In this document: positions 56,029-64,000 of the stretch, piece after piece
Numbering within the stretch: position 1 is the first letter of the stretch
Layout of the letters: the number at the start of each line of letters is the position of its first letter
Assembly (NCBI GenBank): GCA_001560915.1
Contig: CP014214.1
Coordinates: 186,001-250,000 of the forward strand
DNA length: 64,000 bases
Direction: 5' to 3'
Origin: a methanogenic archaeon ISO4-H5
GTDB lineage: Archaea; Thermoplasmatota; Thermoplasmata; Methanomassiliicoccales; Methanomethylophilaceae
The notes under the pieces: generated by a model
Seen by the model: only the letters and a program-made list of their open reading frames with translations
Told to the model about the DNA's origin: nothing
Database searches by the model: none
Translations under genes and position numbers: made by a program

Positions 56029-56099
56029 ACCTACTGCATAGGTAATCGCCTTAATAGTTGTTCGTTAAACGGGGGTTCTGGGTCTACCCCAACTTTAAA

Positions 56100-56109
56100 G
56101 TATTTTATA
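56100..56109 (+). promoter_or_regulatory. TATA box of trpS-pheS
   Basis: GTATTTTATA runs up to the end of this span, about 20-25 bases before ATG 56124. The tight spacing implies a leaderless or nearly leaderless trpS mRNA and argues against the longer ORF starts. Confidence 0.45.
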
Positions 56110-56123
56110 ACTATGAGCGCACA

Positions 56124-57245
56124 ATGGCAGAGGATTTCAAGGTCACCCCTTGGGAAGTGACCGGAGACATAGACTACGACGTTCTGATGAAGAAGTTCGG
56201 AACGACCCCCATCAGCAAGGACCTGATGGACAGGATCTCCCGTTATGGGGAACCCCATTACATGATGAGGCGCGGAATATTCTACTGCCACCGCGACCTC
56301 GGTCTGCTGCTCGACGATTACGACAAGGGTAACAAGTTCTATCTCTACACCGGCAGGGGACCTTCGGGAAACACCCATCTGGGTCATGTCATGCCCTGGA
56401 TCTTCAACAAGTGGGTGCAGGATACCTTCAAGTGCGATATGCTCTTCCAGATGACCGATGATGAGAAGTTCCTGTTCAAGGACCTAACTCTGCACGACAC
56501 CCGCAACATGGCTTACGAGAACGCTCTGGACTTCGTGGCCCTGGGATTCGATCCCGAGAAGACGAAGATCATCGTGGACACGGAGAACATCAAGACACTG
56601 TATCCTCTGGCACTCCGTGTCGCCAAGAAGGTCACGTTCTCCACCGCCAAGGCCGTGTTCGGTTTCGACGGCGAATCCAACATCGGAAGGATCTTCTTCA
56701 CCACCCTGGAATCCGCCCCCGCGTTCATCCCCTCGGAGATCGAGGGCAAGCCCACCCGCGTGGTCATTCCCTGCGGAATCGACCAGGACCCCCACTTCAG
56801 GGTCACCCGCGATGTGGCACAGGGACTCGGCTACCACAAGCCGTCCATGATCTACTGCAAGATGTGCCCCGGCCTCAACGGCGGGGACAAGATGTCCTCT
56901 TCGGACGAGAACGCCACCATCTACACCACCGACACCCCCAAACAGGTCAAGAAGAAGGTCGGAAGGGCGTTCACCGGAGGGTGCGTCAGCGTGGAGGAGC
57001 AGAGGGAGAAGGGAGGAAATCCCGATGTCTGCGCTGTCTTCAAGTACAATTTCTATCTCTTCGAGCACGACGATGCCAAGCTCAACGAGCTGGCTGACAA
57101 ATGCCGTCGCGGAGAGATCCTCTGCGGTGAGTGCAAGGTCGCCCTCACCAGCAAGATAAACGTCTTCCTCGAGAATCATCAGGCCAAGAGGGAAGAGGCC
57201 AAAGAGATAGTCAAGCAGATGACCTTCGAAGGTTTCAAATGGTGA
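56124..57245 (+). CDS. trpS: Tryptophanyl-tRNA synthetase
   Basis: TrpRS is a class I synthetase; this one has 373 residues and is of the archaeal/eukaryotic type. TGRGPSGNTHLGHVMPW contains the HIGH-type motif and GDKMSSSDEN the KMSKS motif. FQMTDDEKFLFK and CGIDQDPHFRVTRDVA are typical of the archaeal form. Start ATG 56124 is chosen from the promoter position. It is co-transcribed with pheS. Confidence 0.95.
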   Translation: MAEDFKVTPWEVTGDIDYDVLMKKFGTTPISKDLMDRISRYGEPHYMMRRGIFYCHRDLGLLLDDYDKGNKFYLYTGRGPSGNTHLGHVMPWIFNKWVQDTFKCDMLFQMTDDEKFLFKDLTLHDTRNMAYENALDFVALGFDPEKTKIIVDTENIKTLYPLALRVAKKVTFSTAKAVFGFDGESNIGRIFFTTLESAPAFIPSEIEGKPTRVVIPCGIDQDPHFRVTRDVAQGLGYHKPSMIYCKMCPGLNGGDKMSSSDENATIYTTDTPKQVKKKVGRAFTGGCVSVEEQREKGGNPDVCAVFKYNFYLFEHDDAKLNELADKCRRGEILCGECKVALTSKINVFLENHQAKREEAKEIVKQMTFEGFKW

Positions 57246-57250
57246 GTACG

Positions 57251-58768
57251 ATGGATATGAAGGAGTTACTCGAAGGACTTAGCTACAACGAGAAAAGACT
57301 GCTGCTGGCACTTGATCAGAACGGGGGCCGCGGAAGCCCTGCGGACATGATCGAGAAGGGCGGTTTCGGCCTGGAGGTCGAGGTCATGGGTTCCGCCTCA
57401 TGGCTCGCATCCAAGGGCCTCGCCGAGATCAGCGAGGACAGCACCAAGTACTTCGAACTCACCGACGTGGAGGAATCCAAAAAGGGTCTTCCCGAGAGGA
57501 GGGCACTCACCGCCATCGACTCCAACGGCGGCAGCATGGCCCTTTCCGCCCTGGCCGGTGCCATGCCCGGAGAGGATAACATCGCCGTCGGTTGGCTGAT
57601 GAGGAAGAAGCTCGCCACCATGCAGGAAGTCTCCGGAGAAAAGGGCCTGGTGCTTACCGACCTCGGAAAACAGACCATCGGCAAGCAAATGCCTGACGAG
57701 GAGCTCATCGCACGCATGATCGGGGCTCCCGTAGAGGAGAAGGATGCTGATGCAAAGGTCATCAAGGACCTCAAGGGCCGCAAGGGAATGATCAAGGAGA
57801 CCATCGTCACCAAGAGGGAGATCACCCTCACCGCCGACGGTGTGTCCGCCGCCCGTTCCGGAATCGAGATCAAAGAAGAACTCACAGAGGTCACCGACGA
57901 GGTAATCCAGAGCGGCAAATGGAAGGACGTGGAGTTCAGGAAGTATGATGTGCAGACCTTCGCTCCCGCAGCGTACCCTGCCAAGAAGAACCCCCTGACC
58001 AGGCTCGGCAACGAGGTTCGCAGGCTGTTCACCGATATGGGATTCACCGAGATGTCCTCCGAGTACGTGCAGAACGCATTCTGGAACATGGACACCCTCT
58101 TCATCCCCCAGGATCACCCTGCCAGGGATATGCAGGATACCTTCTTCCTCGACAACCCCGAGACTATCCCTCTGGATGACAGGGAACTCGTCGCCAAGAT
58201 CAAGGCCATCCACGAGAACGGAGGAGACACCGGTTCCACCGGCTGGGGAGGCACCTGGTCGGAGGAGAAGGCCTCCCAGGCACTCCTGAGGACTCACTCC
58301 ACGGTCAGCAGTATCAGATACATCGCAGAGCATCCCGACGCACCTCAGAAGGCATTCTCCATCTCCAGGATTTTCAGGAAGGAGTCCATCGACGCCACCC
58401 ACCTGCCCGAGTTCAGTCAGATCGAGGGTATCGTCATCGATGAGAACGCCAACCTAGACATGCTCATATCGCTCATCCGCGAGTTCTACGCCAGGATGGG
58501 ATTCGACAAGATCAACGTCCGCCCCAGTTACTTCCCGTACACCGAACCCTCCCTCGAGCTCGAGGTCTTCTTCAACGGCAAGTGGCTCGAACTGGGCGGT
58601 GCCGGAGTGTTCAGGCCCGAGGTGCTCGCACCTTTCGGAGTCAAGACCCCTGTCCTTGCATGGGGATTCGGATTCGAGAGGCTGGCGATGCTCAAGTGGA
58701 ACATCACCGACATCAGGGATCTTTACATCTCCGATCTCGACTCTCTCAAGAAGAACACCATCTACTGA
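57251..58768 (+). CDS. pheS: Phenylalanyl-tRNA synthetase alpha subunit
   Basis: The 505-residue archaeal PheRS alpha has N-terminal winged-helix domains (about 1-150, LSYNEKRLLLALDQNGG and LTAIDSNGGSMALSALAG) and the class II catalytic core. Motif 2 is in RIFRKESIDATHLPEFSQIEG, and motif 3 in WGFGFERLAMLKWNI. GGTGA, part of the trpS stop region, precedes ATG 57251 at good distance. The beta subunit is not in the window. Confidence 0.95.
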   Translation: MDMKELLEGLSYNEKRLLLALDQNGGRGSPADMIEKGGFGLEVEVMGSASWLASKGLAEISEDSTKYFELTDVEESKKGLPERRALTAIDSNGGSMALSALAGAMPGEDNIAVGWLMRKKLATMQEVSGEKGLVLTDLGKQTIGKQMPDEELIARMIGAPVEEKDADAKVIKDLKGRKGMIKETIVTKREITLTADGVSAARSGIEIKEELTEVTDEVIQSGKWKDVEFRKYDVQTFAPAAYPAKKNPLTRLGNEVRRLFTDMGFTEMSSEYVQNAFWNMDTLFIPQDHPARDMQDTFFLDNPETIPLDDRELVAKIKAIHENGGDTGSTGWGGTWSEEKASQALLRTHSTVSSIRYIAEHPDAPQKAFSISRIFRKESIDATHLPEFSQIEGIVIDENANLDMLISLIREFYARMGFDKINVRPSYFPYTEPSLELEVFFNGKWLELGGAGVFRPEVLAPFGVKTPVLAWGFGFERLAMLKWNITDIRDLYISDLDSLKKNTIY

Positions 58769-58770
58769 TT

Positions 58771-60003
58771 TCAGGTGAAAGAGACAGCAGTGCCAGGCTT
58801 GGCAATCTCGTCGGCTAGGAACTGCAGTTCGTGCTTCTTGTAATCGGGAGCGGCAGCCTTTGCTTTTCCCAACAGAGCTACCGCTGAATCCCTGTCGCCT
58901 TTGCTGTATGCTATTTCCGCACGGGCTCTGAGAACCTCGTCGAGATAGGTGACGTCGCCGATCCTTTCCATAGCTTCTATCGCGTCTATGACGATGGATT
59001 CGGCAGTCTCCGTATCGCCCATGCACAGCAGAGCCTTCGCCAGCAGCATGGCGGCTGCGGGATGGCGGGTCTGAGCGTAGACGTTGTCCGCACAGTTGGC
59101 TGCGTCCTCGTATTCCTTGTTCAGTATGTCGATCTGTGCCTGGGTGAGTTCCGCCATAGGCGAGCCCAGTTTGCGGAGGTCTTTATAGCAGGCTTTCAGG
59201 GCATCTACGGATTTACAGGCGAATGCGGTCTGACTCCTCATCCACAGGATGGTATCGTTACCGGGGTTCTCCTGGTTGATGATGCCGAGACTTCTGAGGA
59301 GGTCCTCATTGGGGTTGGAGGTCAGCTCATACTGATGAGCCCGGGCGAACTTGCCTGCCTCGGCGGTCCTGCCGGCTTCCACTAGATGATACAGTCTTTC
59401 CTGCAATGCGCCTTTCTCCAGCCAGTAATCGGCGGCCCAGCTGTGCCATCCGCGGACGGTATCCATGGAGACTTTGTCCAGGTATCTCAGTGCAGTCTCG
59501 CGGGGGATGCTGGCCATCCCGGCCGCATCCGTCGGGAGTACGCCGGTCGGGGTGGGAGGGAAGGTGTCACGGGGTATCGGCACCCTAAGAACGCACACCT
59601 TTCCGAAGACATTTCTGTCCGCTTCCGAGAGGGAGTTCCATTTGGTCTCTGGGTCGCAGCGCCTCATGTCGAGGAGCACATCGATATCGATGCCTTCCTG
59701 GATGAGCCTTCCTTTGGACTCCTCAGCCCTGGTCAGACCCTCCTTGGTGATGCTGTACACCAGCCTCTTGCTGCGGGCACCTTTCTGATGTGCCAGCCAG
59801 TTCATTACCAACCCTGTCTCACCGAGTTTCTTCAGGTCGATGGAGGCATGGGCGCGGGTGATTCCGACGACCATGGCGATACCGTCCTGAGTCAGGTCGA
59901 AGGGGACGTTGTAGATCTGCCCGGGGAGGACGTTGCTGAATCTCGCCAGATGGAGGAGGATGCGCTCCTTCACAGTGACATCCTTGATGGTGAACGTTGC
60001 CAT
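58771..60003 (-). CDS. Winged-helix protein with TPR-like C-terminus
   Basis: The 410-residue protein begins with a MarR/HTH-type winged helix (about 5-90: ERILLHLARFSN, QDGIAMVVGITRAHASIDLKKLGETGLV in part, KRLVYSITKEGL). A middle linker carries Pro-rich sequence (PRDTFPPTPTGVLPT). The C-terminal half is helical and TPR-like (about 180-400: DKVSMDTVRGWHSWAADYWLEKG, AAMLLAKALLCMGDTETAESIVIDA, and so on). I take it to be a transcriptional regulator using TPRs for protein contacts, as found in several Thermoplasmata; the target is unknown. The start is ATG 60003, and the longer ORF upstream overlaps dtd2. Confidence 0.78.
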   Translation of the reverse strand: MATFTIKDVTVKERILLHLARFSNVLPGQIYNVPFDLTQDGIAMVVGITRAHASIDLKKLGETGLVMNWLAHQKGARSKRLVYSITKEGLTRAEESKGRLIQEGIDIDVLLDMRRCDPETKWNSLSEADRNVFGKVCVLRVPIPRDTFPPTPTGVLPTDAAGMASIPRETALRYLDKVSMDTVRGWHSWAADYWLEKGALQERLYHLVEAGRTAEAGKFARAHQYELTSNPNEDLLRSLGIINQENPGNDTILWMRSQTAFACKSVDALKACYKDLRKLGSPMAELTQAQIDILNKEYEDAANCADNVYAQTRHPAAAMLLAKALLCMGDTETAESIVIDAIEAMERIGDVTYLDEVLRARAEIAYSKGDRDSAVALLGKAKAAAPDYKKHELQFLADEIAKPGTAVSFT

Positions 60004-60072
60004 GGTTTTTTCACCGATAGTTATAATAAAAAGTAGACGGGTCGCATTTTTACATTCATCAAGGGTTGTAAC

Positions 60073-60918
60073 ATGCGCAGACTGATAGTTCGGTACGAGA
60101 AGGACATAGCTTCCGTGAACATGGTGGACAGGTTCATACAGGGAGGACAATGGTCCGAGGCAGGTACCGACCGGGAGGGGCGCAGATACATCACAGACGG
60201 GGACGACACAGTGGTCTATCTCCAGCACCAGCACATCCGGTCCGAGCATCTGGACCGTGACGCGAAGGAAGCAGGTTTTGCATTCGATGTGATAGTGTTC
60301 CCTTCTGTCCACAGCGCCCAGAGCGGCATCCCCGCGCTGACCGTTCATCCTATCGGCAACTATCACGAGGCTGAGCACGGCGGAGAGGAGGGAAAGCTCG
60401 TCCCTGCCTGTCCCGCGGTCATGACTGACATGCTGCGTGCCATCAAGGCCGAGTGCAACATCCCCGAGTACAGCATATGTTTCGAGGTTACTCATCACGG
60501 CCCCTATCTCGAGACCCCCACCATGTTCCTGGAGATTGGCAGCGACGAGAGCTGCTGGGGCAGGAGCGATGCGGCGGACATCCAGTCGAGAGTGCTCGCC
60601 AAGGTCAGGGAGAAGAACGATTATGTCAATGTGATTGGTATCGGAGGAGGCCATTATGCTCCGAGATTCACCGAGCTGGCACTATCGAGCAAGGTCAATT
60701 TCGGACACATGCTGCCCAACTATCAGATGGAGGGCAGGAGCGACGAGGATGTGGCCGCCTCGATCAGAAAAGCGACCGAGGCGAGCCGTACTGAATGTGT
60801 TTTCATCCACCGTAAATCCATGAAGGGCTCGCAGGCCACGCATCTCCGCGAGATGGCGGAATCCCTGGGCTGCGAGGTCATGAGATCCGAGGATTTCGAG
60901 CCGCTCACTGGGAATTGA
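60073..60918 (+). CDS. dtd2: D-aminoacyl-tRNA deacylase DTD2 (archaeal/plant type)
   Basis: DTD2 (DtdA, GEK1-like) removes D-amino acids and aldehyde-modified residues from tRNA. The 281-residue protein has VVYLQHQHIRSEHLD-like sequence, FPSVHSAQSGIPALTVHPIGNY, FEVTHHGPYLETPTMFLEIGSDE and GIGGGHYAPRFTE, with the conserved His residues of the metal site. The length is normal. It diverges from the winged-helix/TPR gene and overlaps the convergent UMP-kinase gene by 14 bases. Confidence 0.93.
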   Translation: MRRLIVRYEKDIASVNMVDRFIQGGQWSEAGTDREGRRYITDGDDTVVYLQHQHIRSEHLDRDAKEAGFAFDVIVFPSVHSAQSGIPALTVHPIGNYHEAEHGGEEGKLVPACPAVMTDMLRAIKAECNIPEYSICFEVTHHGPYLETPTMFLEIGSDESCWGRSDAADIQSRVLAKVREKNDYVNVIGIGGGHYAPRFTELALSSKVNFGHMLPNYQMEGRSDEDVAASIRKATEASRTECVFIHRKSMKGSQATHLREMAESLGCEVMRSEDFEPLTGN

Positions 60919-61594
60919 TGTAGGTTCCGGAGAAGGGCTGGCCGAGGATAGCTTTCTCGAGCTCTGCCAGGTTCCTTCCGTCTACCATCTGGATATCGAT
61001 CTTTTCCTTCTTGGCGATCTGCACTCCGAGAGGGTCGAACACACTGGATTTGCCGGCTCCGTGGTCCTTGTAGACCAGGGCGTCGAGCTCGTCGATGGTG
61101 AGTTTGTCGTATCTTACTGCATCAGGGTTCTTGCGGGGATCGTCCGAGTATACCGCGTCGACGGAGGTCGCGTTGATCACACGCTTCGCACCGAGTTCGC
61201 AGGCCAGCATGGTGGCGACCGCGTCGGTGGTGTGACCGGGTTCGGTACCGCCCATGACCACGATTCCGCCCTGTCTGAACTTGTCCGCGGCGGTCTTCAC
61301 ATCGAGGGGGATGTCCACCGAGGACTTGTCTCCAAGCGCAAGTGCCAGAAGTCCCGCGTTGAGCCTGGTGCAGCCGATGCCGAGCATGTCGAGGTCATAC
61401 TCCTTACCGCCGAGTTCCCTGCCGGTGACGGTGTAGTACCTGGCGATTTTTCCTCCTCCGCAGACTACGCATACACGTACTTTTTCGGAGGCTTTTTTCA
61501 GCATTTCGGCGAGTTTTCCAATATAAACCGAATCGTTCTGGTCCGGAATGAGGATGGAACCGCCGATGGAGATGACGACAATATCCTGGCTCAT
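60905..61594 (-). CDS. pyrH: UMP kinase
   Basis: The 229-residue amino-acid-kinase-fold enzyme makes UDP from UMP. ISIGGSILIP (phosphate loop), VCGGGKIARYYT, MGGTEPGHTTDAVA, INATSVDAVYSDDPRKNPDA and the C-terminal VDGRN are diagnostic for archaeal PyrH. The start is ATG 61594 rather than GTG 61603, by family comparison. It is convergent with dtd2 and divergent from prf1. Confidence 0.94.
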   Translation of the reverse strand: MSQDIVVISIGGSILIPDQNDSVYIGKLAEMLKKASEKVRVCVVCGGGKIARYYTVTGRELGGKEYDLDMLGIGCTRLNAGLLALALGDKSSVDIPLDVKTAADKFRQGGIVVMGGTEPGHTTDAVATMLACELGAKRVINATSVDAVYSDDPRKNPDAVRYDKLTIDELDALVYKDHGAGKSSVFDPLGVQIAKKEKIDIQMVDGRNLAELEKAILGQPFSGTYINSQ

Positions 61595-61654
61595 GTGTAA
61601 CACTTTTTATAGGGATGTAGGTTAGGGATAAAATCATTGCCGAAGGTATGAACA

Positions 61655-62890
61655 ATGTCAACCGACAATTCAGCAAACAGGGCCCGTTACGATTTTAAAA
61701 AGGCCATGGAAGAGATCAAAAACTATCGAGGCAGAGGCACCGAACTCATTTCGGTGTACGTTCCGCCCGGCAAGCTAATTTCGGATGCCATGGCCTATCT
61801 CAGAGACGAGGAGGGCCAGGCCCAGAACATCAAATCGAAGACCACTCTCAAGAACGTCACCAGCGCCATCGACTCCATCATGGCCCGTCTTAAGACGTAT
61901 AACAAGGTCCCCGAGAGGGGAATCGTCATCTTCTGCGGAGAGGTCCCCCGCGCCGGAGACCAGACCAAGATGGTCCAGTACGTCATCGATCCCCCGGAAG
62001 CCATCACCGCCTTCCTCTACCGCTGCGACTCCGCATTCTTCACGGAGCCCCTCGACGGTATGCTGGTGGACAAGAAGTTCTACGGACTGCTGGTCATGGA
62101 CAGGAAAGAGGCCACCATCGGTATGCTGGCCGGAACCAAGATCCAGGTGCTCAAGCACTTCGAGTCCATGGTCCCCTCGAAGCACCACCAGGGAGGTCAG
62201 TCGTCCGTCCGTTTCGAGAGGCTTATCGAGATTGCCGCTCACGAGTTCTTCAAGAAGATCGCAGACAACTGCACCACTTGCTTCCTGGACAACCTGATGG
62301 ACCTGGAGGGTATCATCATCGGAGGACACTCCCCCACCAAGGATTTCTTCTACAACGAGCAGTACCTTCACCACGAGCTCCAGAAGAAGGTCATCAAGCC
62401 CCTCATCGATACAGGTTACACCGACGAATCCGGACTGAAGGAGCTCGTCGACAACGCACAGGGCTCCATCGCCGACCAGCAGCTTTCCCAGGAGAGGGAG
62501 ATGATGCAGAGGCTGTTCCGCGAGATCAGGAAGACCGAGGGCGGACTCGACGCCTACGGAGAGGACGATGTGCGCCACTGCGCCGAGATGGGTGCGGTCG
62601 ACACCTTCCTCATCTCCAGCCAGCTCAGGAAGTACCGCTGCAACTGCCAGTGCAGTTCCGGACACACTTTCGACATCACCATCGACGATCCCGAAGCACC
62701 CCTGAAATGTCCCCAGTGCGGGGCCAACGCCAAGGTGCTCGACAGCAAGGACCTTATCGACGACTTCTTCGAGATGGCCGACACCTACAATTCGAACATG
62801 CAGCTGATCACCCCCGATTCCGAGGAGGGAGGAATGCTCCTGAAGGCTTTCGGAGGAATCGCAGCGCTTCTCAGGTACAGACTGGAGTGA
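61655..62890 (+). CDS. prf1: Peptide chain release factor aRF1
   Basis: aRF1 recognises stop codons and triggers peptide release; it has 411 residues. NIKS (58-61) and YxCxxxF (Y122-F128) are the codon-recognition motifs, GGQ is at 180-182, and the C-terminal domain contains a zinc-like cysteine set (CNCQCSSG and CPQCG). All motifs are canonical, although the genome seems to avoid TAG as a stop. The ATG 61655 lies shortly after a TATA-type region shared with pyrH. Confidence 0.95.
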   Translation: MSTDNSANRARYDFKKAMEEIKNYRGRGTELISVYVPPGKLISDAMAYLRDEEGQAQNIKSKTTLKNVTSAIDSIMARLKTYNKVPERGIVIFCGEVPRAGDQTKMVQYVIDPPEAITAFLYRCDSAFFTEPLDGMLVDKKFYGLLVMDRKEATIGMLAGTKIQVLKHFESMVPSKHHQGGQSSVRFERLIEIAAHEFFKKIADNCTTCFLDNLMDLEGIIIGGHSPTKDFFYNEQYLHHELQKKVIKPLIDTGYTDESGLKELVDNAQGSIADQQLSQEREMMQRLFREIRKTEGGLDAYGEDDVRHCAEMGAVDTFLISSQLRKYRCNCQCSSGHTFDITIDDPEAPLKCPQCGANAKVLDSKDLIDDFFEMADTYNSNMQLITPDSEEGGMLLKAFGGIAALLRYRLE

Positions 62891-62894
62891 TAGA

Positions 62895-64000
62895 ATGATC
62901 GTAATGGAGAAGTTCGTCGCGGAATGCGAGGATGCTGTCGTCAAGGCACTGGCAGCCATGGGTGCCCCTTCCGACCTGAAACTGGTCAAGGAGTTCCCCG
63001 AAACTGCCGATCTGGCTATACCCTGTTTCACTTTCGCAAAACCCCTCAAGATGGCCCCTGTCGTCATCGCGGAGAAGATTGCCTCGGAGATTAAGGCCCC
63101 CTGCGGTCTCATCGCCGGGGTCACCCCCCTCAACGGATACCTGAACTTCACGGTGGACACCACCGCCCTCGTCACCGACCTCCTCACCGAGGTAGCGGAG
63201 CAGGGTGATTCCTTCGGCAAAGGCAAGCCCACCGGCATCAGGGTCAATGTCGAGCACACTTCCACCAACCCCACCGGACCCGTTCACGTGGGACGTGCAA
63301 GGAACCCCATCATCGGAGACACCCTCGCACGCTGCCTGAGGATGCGCGGACACGACGTCACCACCGAATACTACGTAAATGACGTAGGAAAGCAGGTCGT
63401 CATGATGTCCTGGGGAGTCGCCAACGTGACCCCCGAGGAGGTCCAGAAGGAGATCGAGGAGACCGAGAAGGCCGACGACCGTGACAAGGTGGACCACAGG
63501 CTGGTCTACAACTACAGGGTCGCCACCAAGAAGATCCACGAGGTTCCCGAGATGGAGGCCGAGATCGCCAGTCTCCTGGAGAGGTTCGAGGCCGGTGACC
63601 AGGAGGTCATCGACTACGTGAAGAAAGTGGCGGAGACCATGCTGGGAGGAATCAACGAGACCCTCGCATCCATGAACGTCACCCTCGACAGGTACACCTG
63701 GGAATCCAAGTTCATCGCCAACGGCGCAGCCAAGGAGATCGTCTCCAAGTTGCAGAACACCCCCTATTCCGGAAAGACTGATGACGGTGCGTCCTACGTC
63801 GACCTCAAGGACTTCGGAATCCACGGAAAGAACACCAAGTTCACCTTCACCCGTTCCGACGGAACCACCCTTTACACCACCAGGGACCTTGCCTACCACA
63901 TGGACAAGTTCTCCCGTGCCGACAGGGTCATCGACGTCCTCGGAGAGGACCAGAAGCTGGGGTCCCAGCAGCTGTGTTCCGCACTCCAGATCATGGGCGT
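62895..64000 (+). CDS. argS: Arginyl-tRNA synthetase, 5' part
   Basis: This class I synthetase runs off the right edge, leaving 368 residues visible. The N-terminal additional domain is present (MAPVVIAEKIASEI, NGYLNFTVDT), followed by NVEHTSTNPTGPVHVGRARN, with HVGR in place of HIGH, and YYVNDVGKQV, all typical of ArgRS. LYTTRDLAYHMDKF with GEDQKLGSQQL precedes the KMSKS region, which is beyond the window. It follows prf1 by four bases and is co-transcribed. Confidence 0.95.
   Translation, partial: MIVMEKFVAECEDAVVKALAAMGAPSDLKLVKEFPETADLAIPCFTFAKPLKMAPVVIAEKIASEIKAPCGLIAGVTPLNGYLNFTVDTTALVTDLLTEVAEQGDSFGKGKPTGIRVNVEHTSTNPTGPVHVGRARNPIIGDTLARCLRMRGHDVTTEYYVNDVGKQVVMMSWGVANVTPEEVQKEIEETEKADDRDKVDHRLVYNYRVATKKIHEVPEMEAEIASLLERFEAGDQEVIDYVKKVAETMLGGINETLASMNVTLDRYTWESKFIANGAAKEIVSKLQNTPYSGKTDDGASYVDLKDFGIHGKNTKFTFTRSDGTTLYTTRDLAYHMDKFSRADRVIDVLGEDQKLGSQQLCSALQIMG

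Noticed and set aside
1-64000. CRISPR arrays, rRNA genes, prophage modules
   Set aside because: I looked for regularly spaced repeats, rRNA-like sequence and phage structural or integrase genes and found none.

Overview
The window is archaeal and most likely comes from a methanogen of the order Methanomassiliicoccales (class Thermoplasmata). The evidence is an archaeal S10/spc/alpha-type ribosomal cluster with aSUI1 and Rpp29 inside it, archaeal release factor, RpoN, Bud32, RadB, DTD2 and RaSEA, the archaeal isoprenoid trio IPK/IDI-2/GGPP synthase, methanopterin-type GTP cyclohydrolase MptA, and HypC. L14e and L34e are not seen beside cbf5. Every CDS stop I checked is TGA or, rarely, TAA; I found no TAG stop, as expected for a genome that decodes TAG as pyrrolysine. 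The placement is inference; no 16S rRNA or mcr gene is present.

Layout. 1-1126: two membrane-anchored unknown proteins. 1183-3280: a divergent zinc-ribbon membrane protein and a tight four-gene cassette encoding a UBA3-like E1, a 77-residue ubiquitin-like protein ending exactly in Gly-Gly, an E2 with His-Pro-Asn and active-site Cys, and an MPN/JAB-like protein without the metal-binding histidines. This is the most remarkable locus of the window. 3281-4916: PHI (hxlB) and a TIM-barrel protein. 5073-6610: L18e-L13-S9-RpoN and tRNA-Pro(GGG). 6611-8997: an accessory stretch with a DUF5678/retropepsin-like pair, a degenerate copy of the tRNA-Pro 3' end, a membrane protein and a nitroreductase, closed by tRNA-Pro(UGG) on the other strand. 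9109-13841: bud32-rdgB, radB and the isoprenoid operon. 14278-18661: a 14-TM efflux pump, aNAC-hypC, and two bacterial-PH-domain membrane proteins. 18694-25428: AlaX-L, Lrp/AsnC, a bacterial-type AspRS with the His31 mark of non-discriminating enzymes, and gatCAB, which together would make Asn-tRNA indirectly. 25556-33422: TPR protein, amt-glnK, nitrilase, a 53-residue membrane protein, initiator tRNA, SCP2, RNase HII, MptA, a TPD/CDIN1-like nuclease and a CoA-disulfide-reductase-like flavoprotein.

33423-36770 is a mobile-element zone: a long non-coding stretch with repeated TAAnTGAGAACG motifs, a frameshifted IS110-family recombinase and an intact orphan TnpB followed by a structured 3' region. 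36805-38152: RaSEA and a small conserved protein.

38442-54023 is one continuous ribosomal-protein array from L3 to SecY, then an EMC3-like insertase subunit and a single-ORF fusion of cytidylate kinase with the pseudouridine synthase Cbf5. It is preceded by a leader of about 180 nt with a strong hairpin. 54063-56028: unknown membrane and small proteins. 56124 to the end is a translation block: TrpRS, PheRS alpha, a winged-helix/TPR regulator, DTD2, UMP kinase, aRF1 and the 5' part of ArgRS, which runs off the window. Most operons use ATGA or GTGA stop/start overlaps, and many first genes lie about 25-35 nt behind a TATA box, suggesting short-leader or leaderless transcripts.
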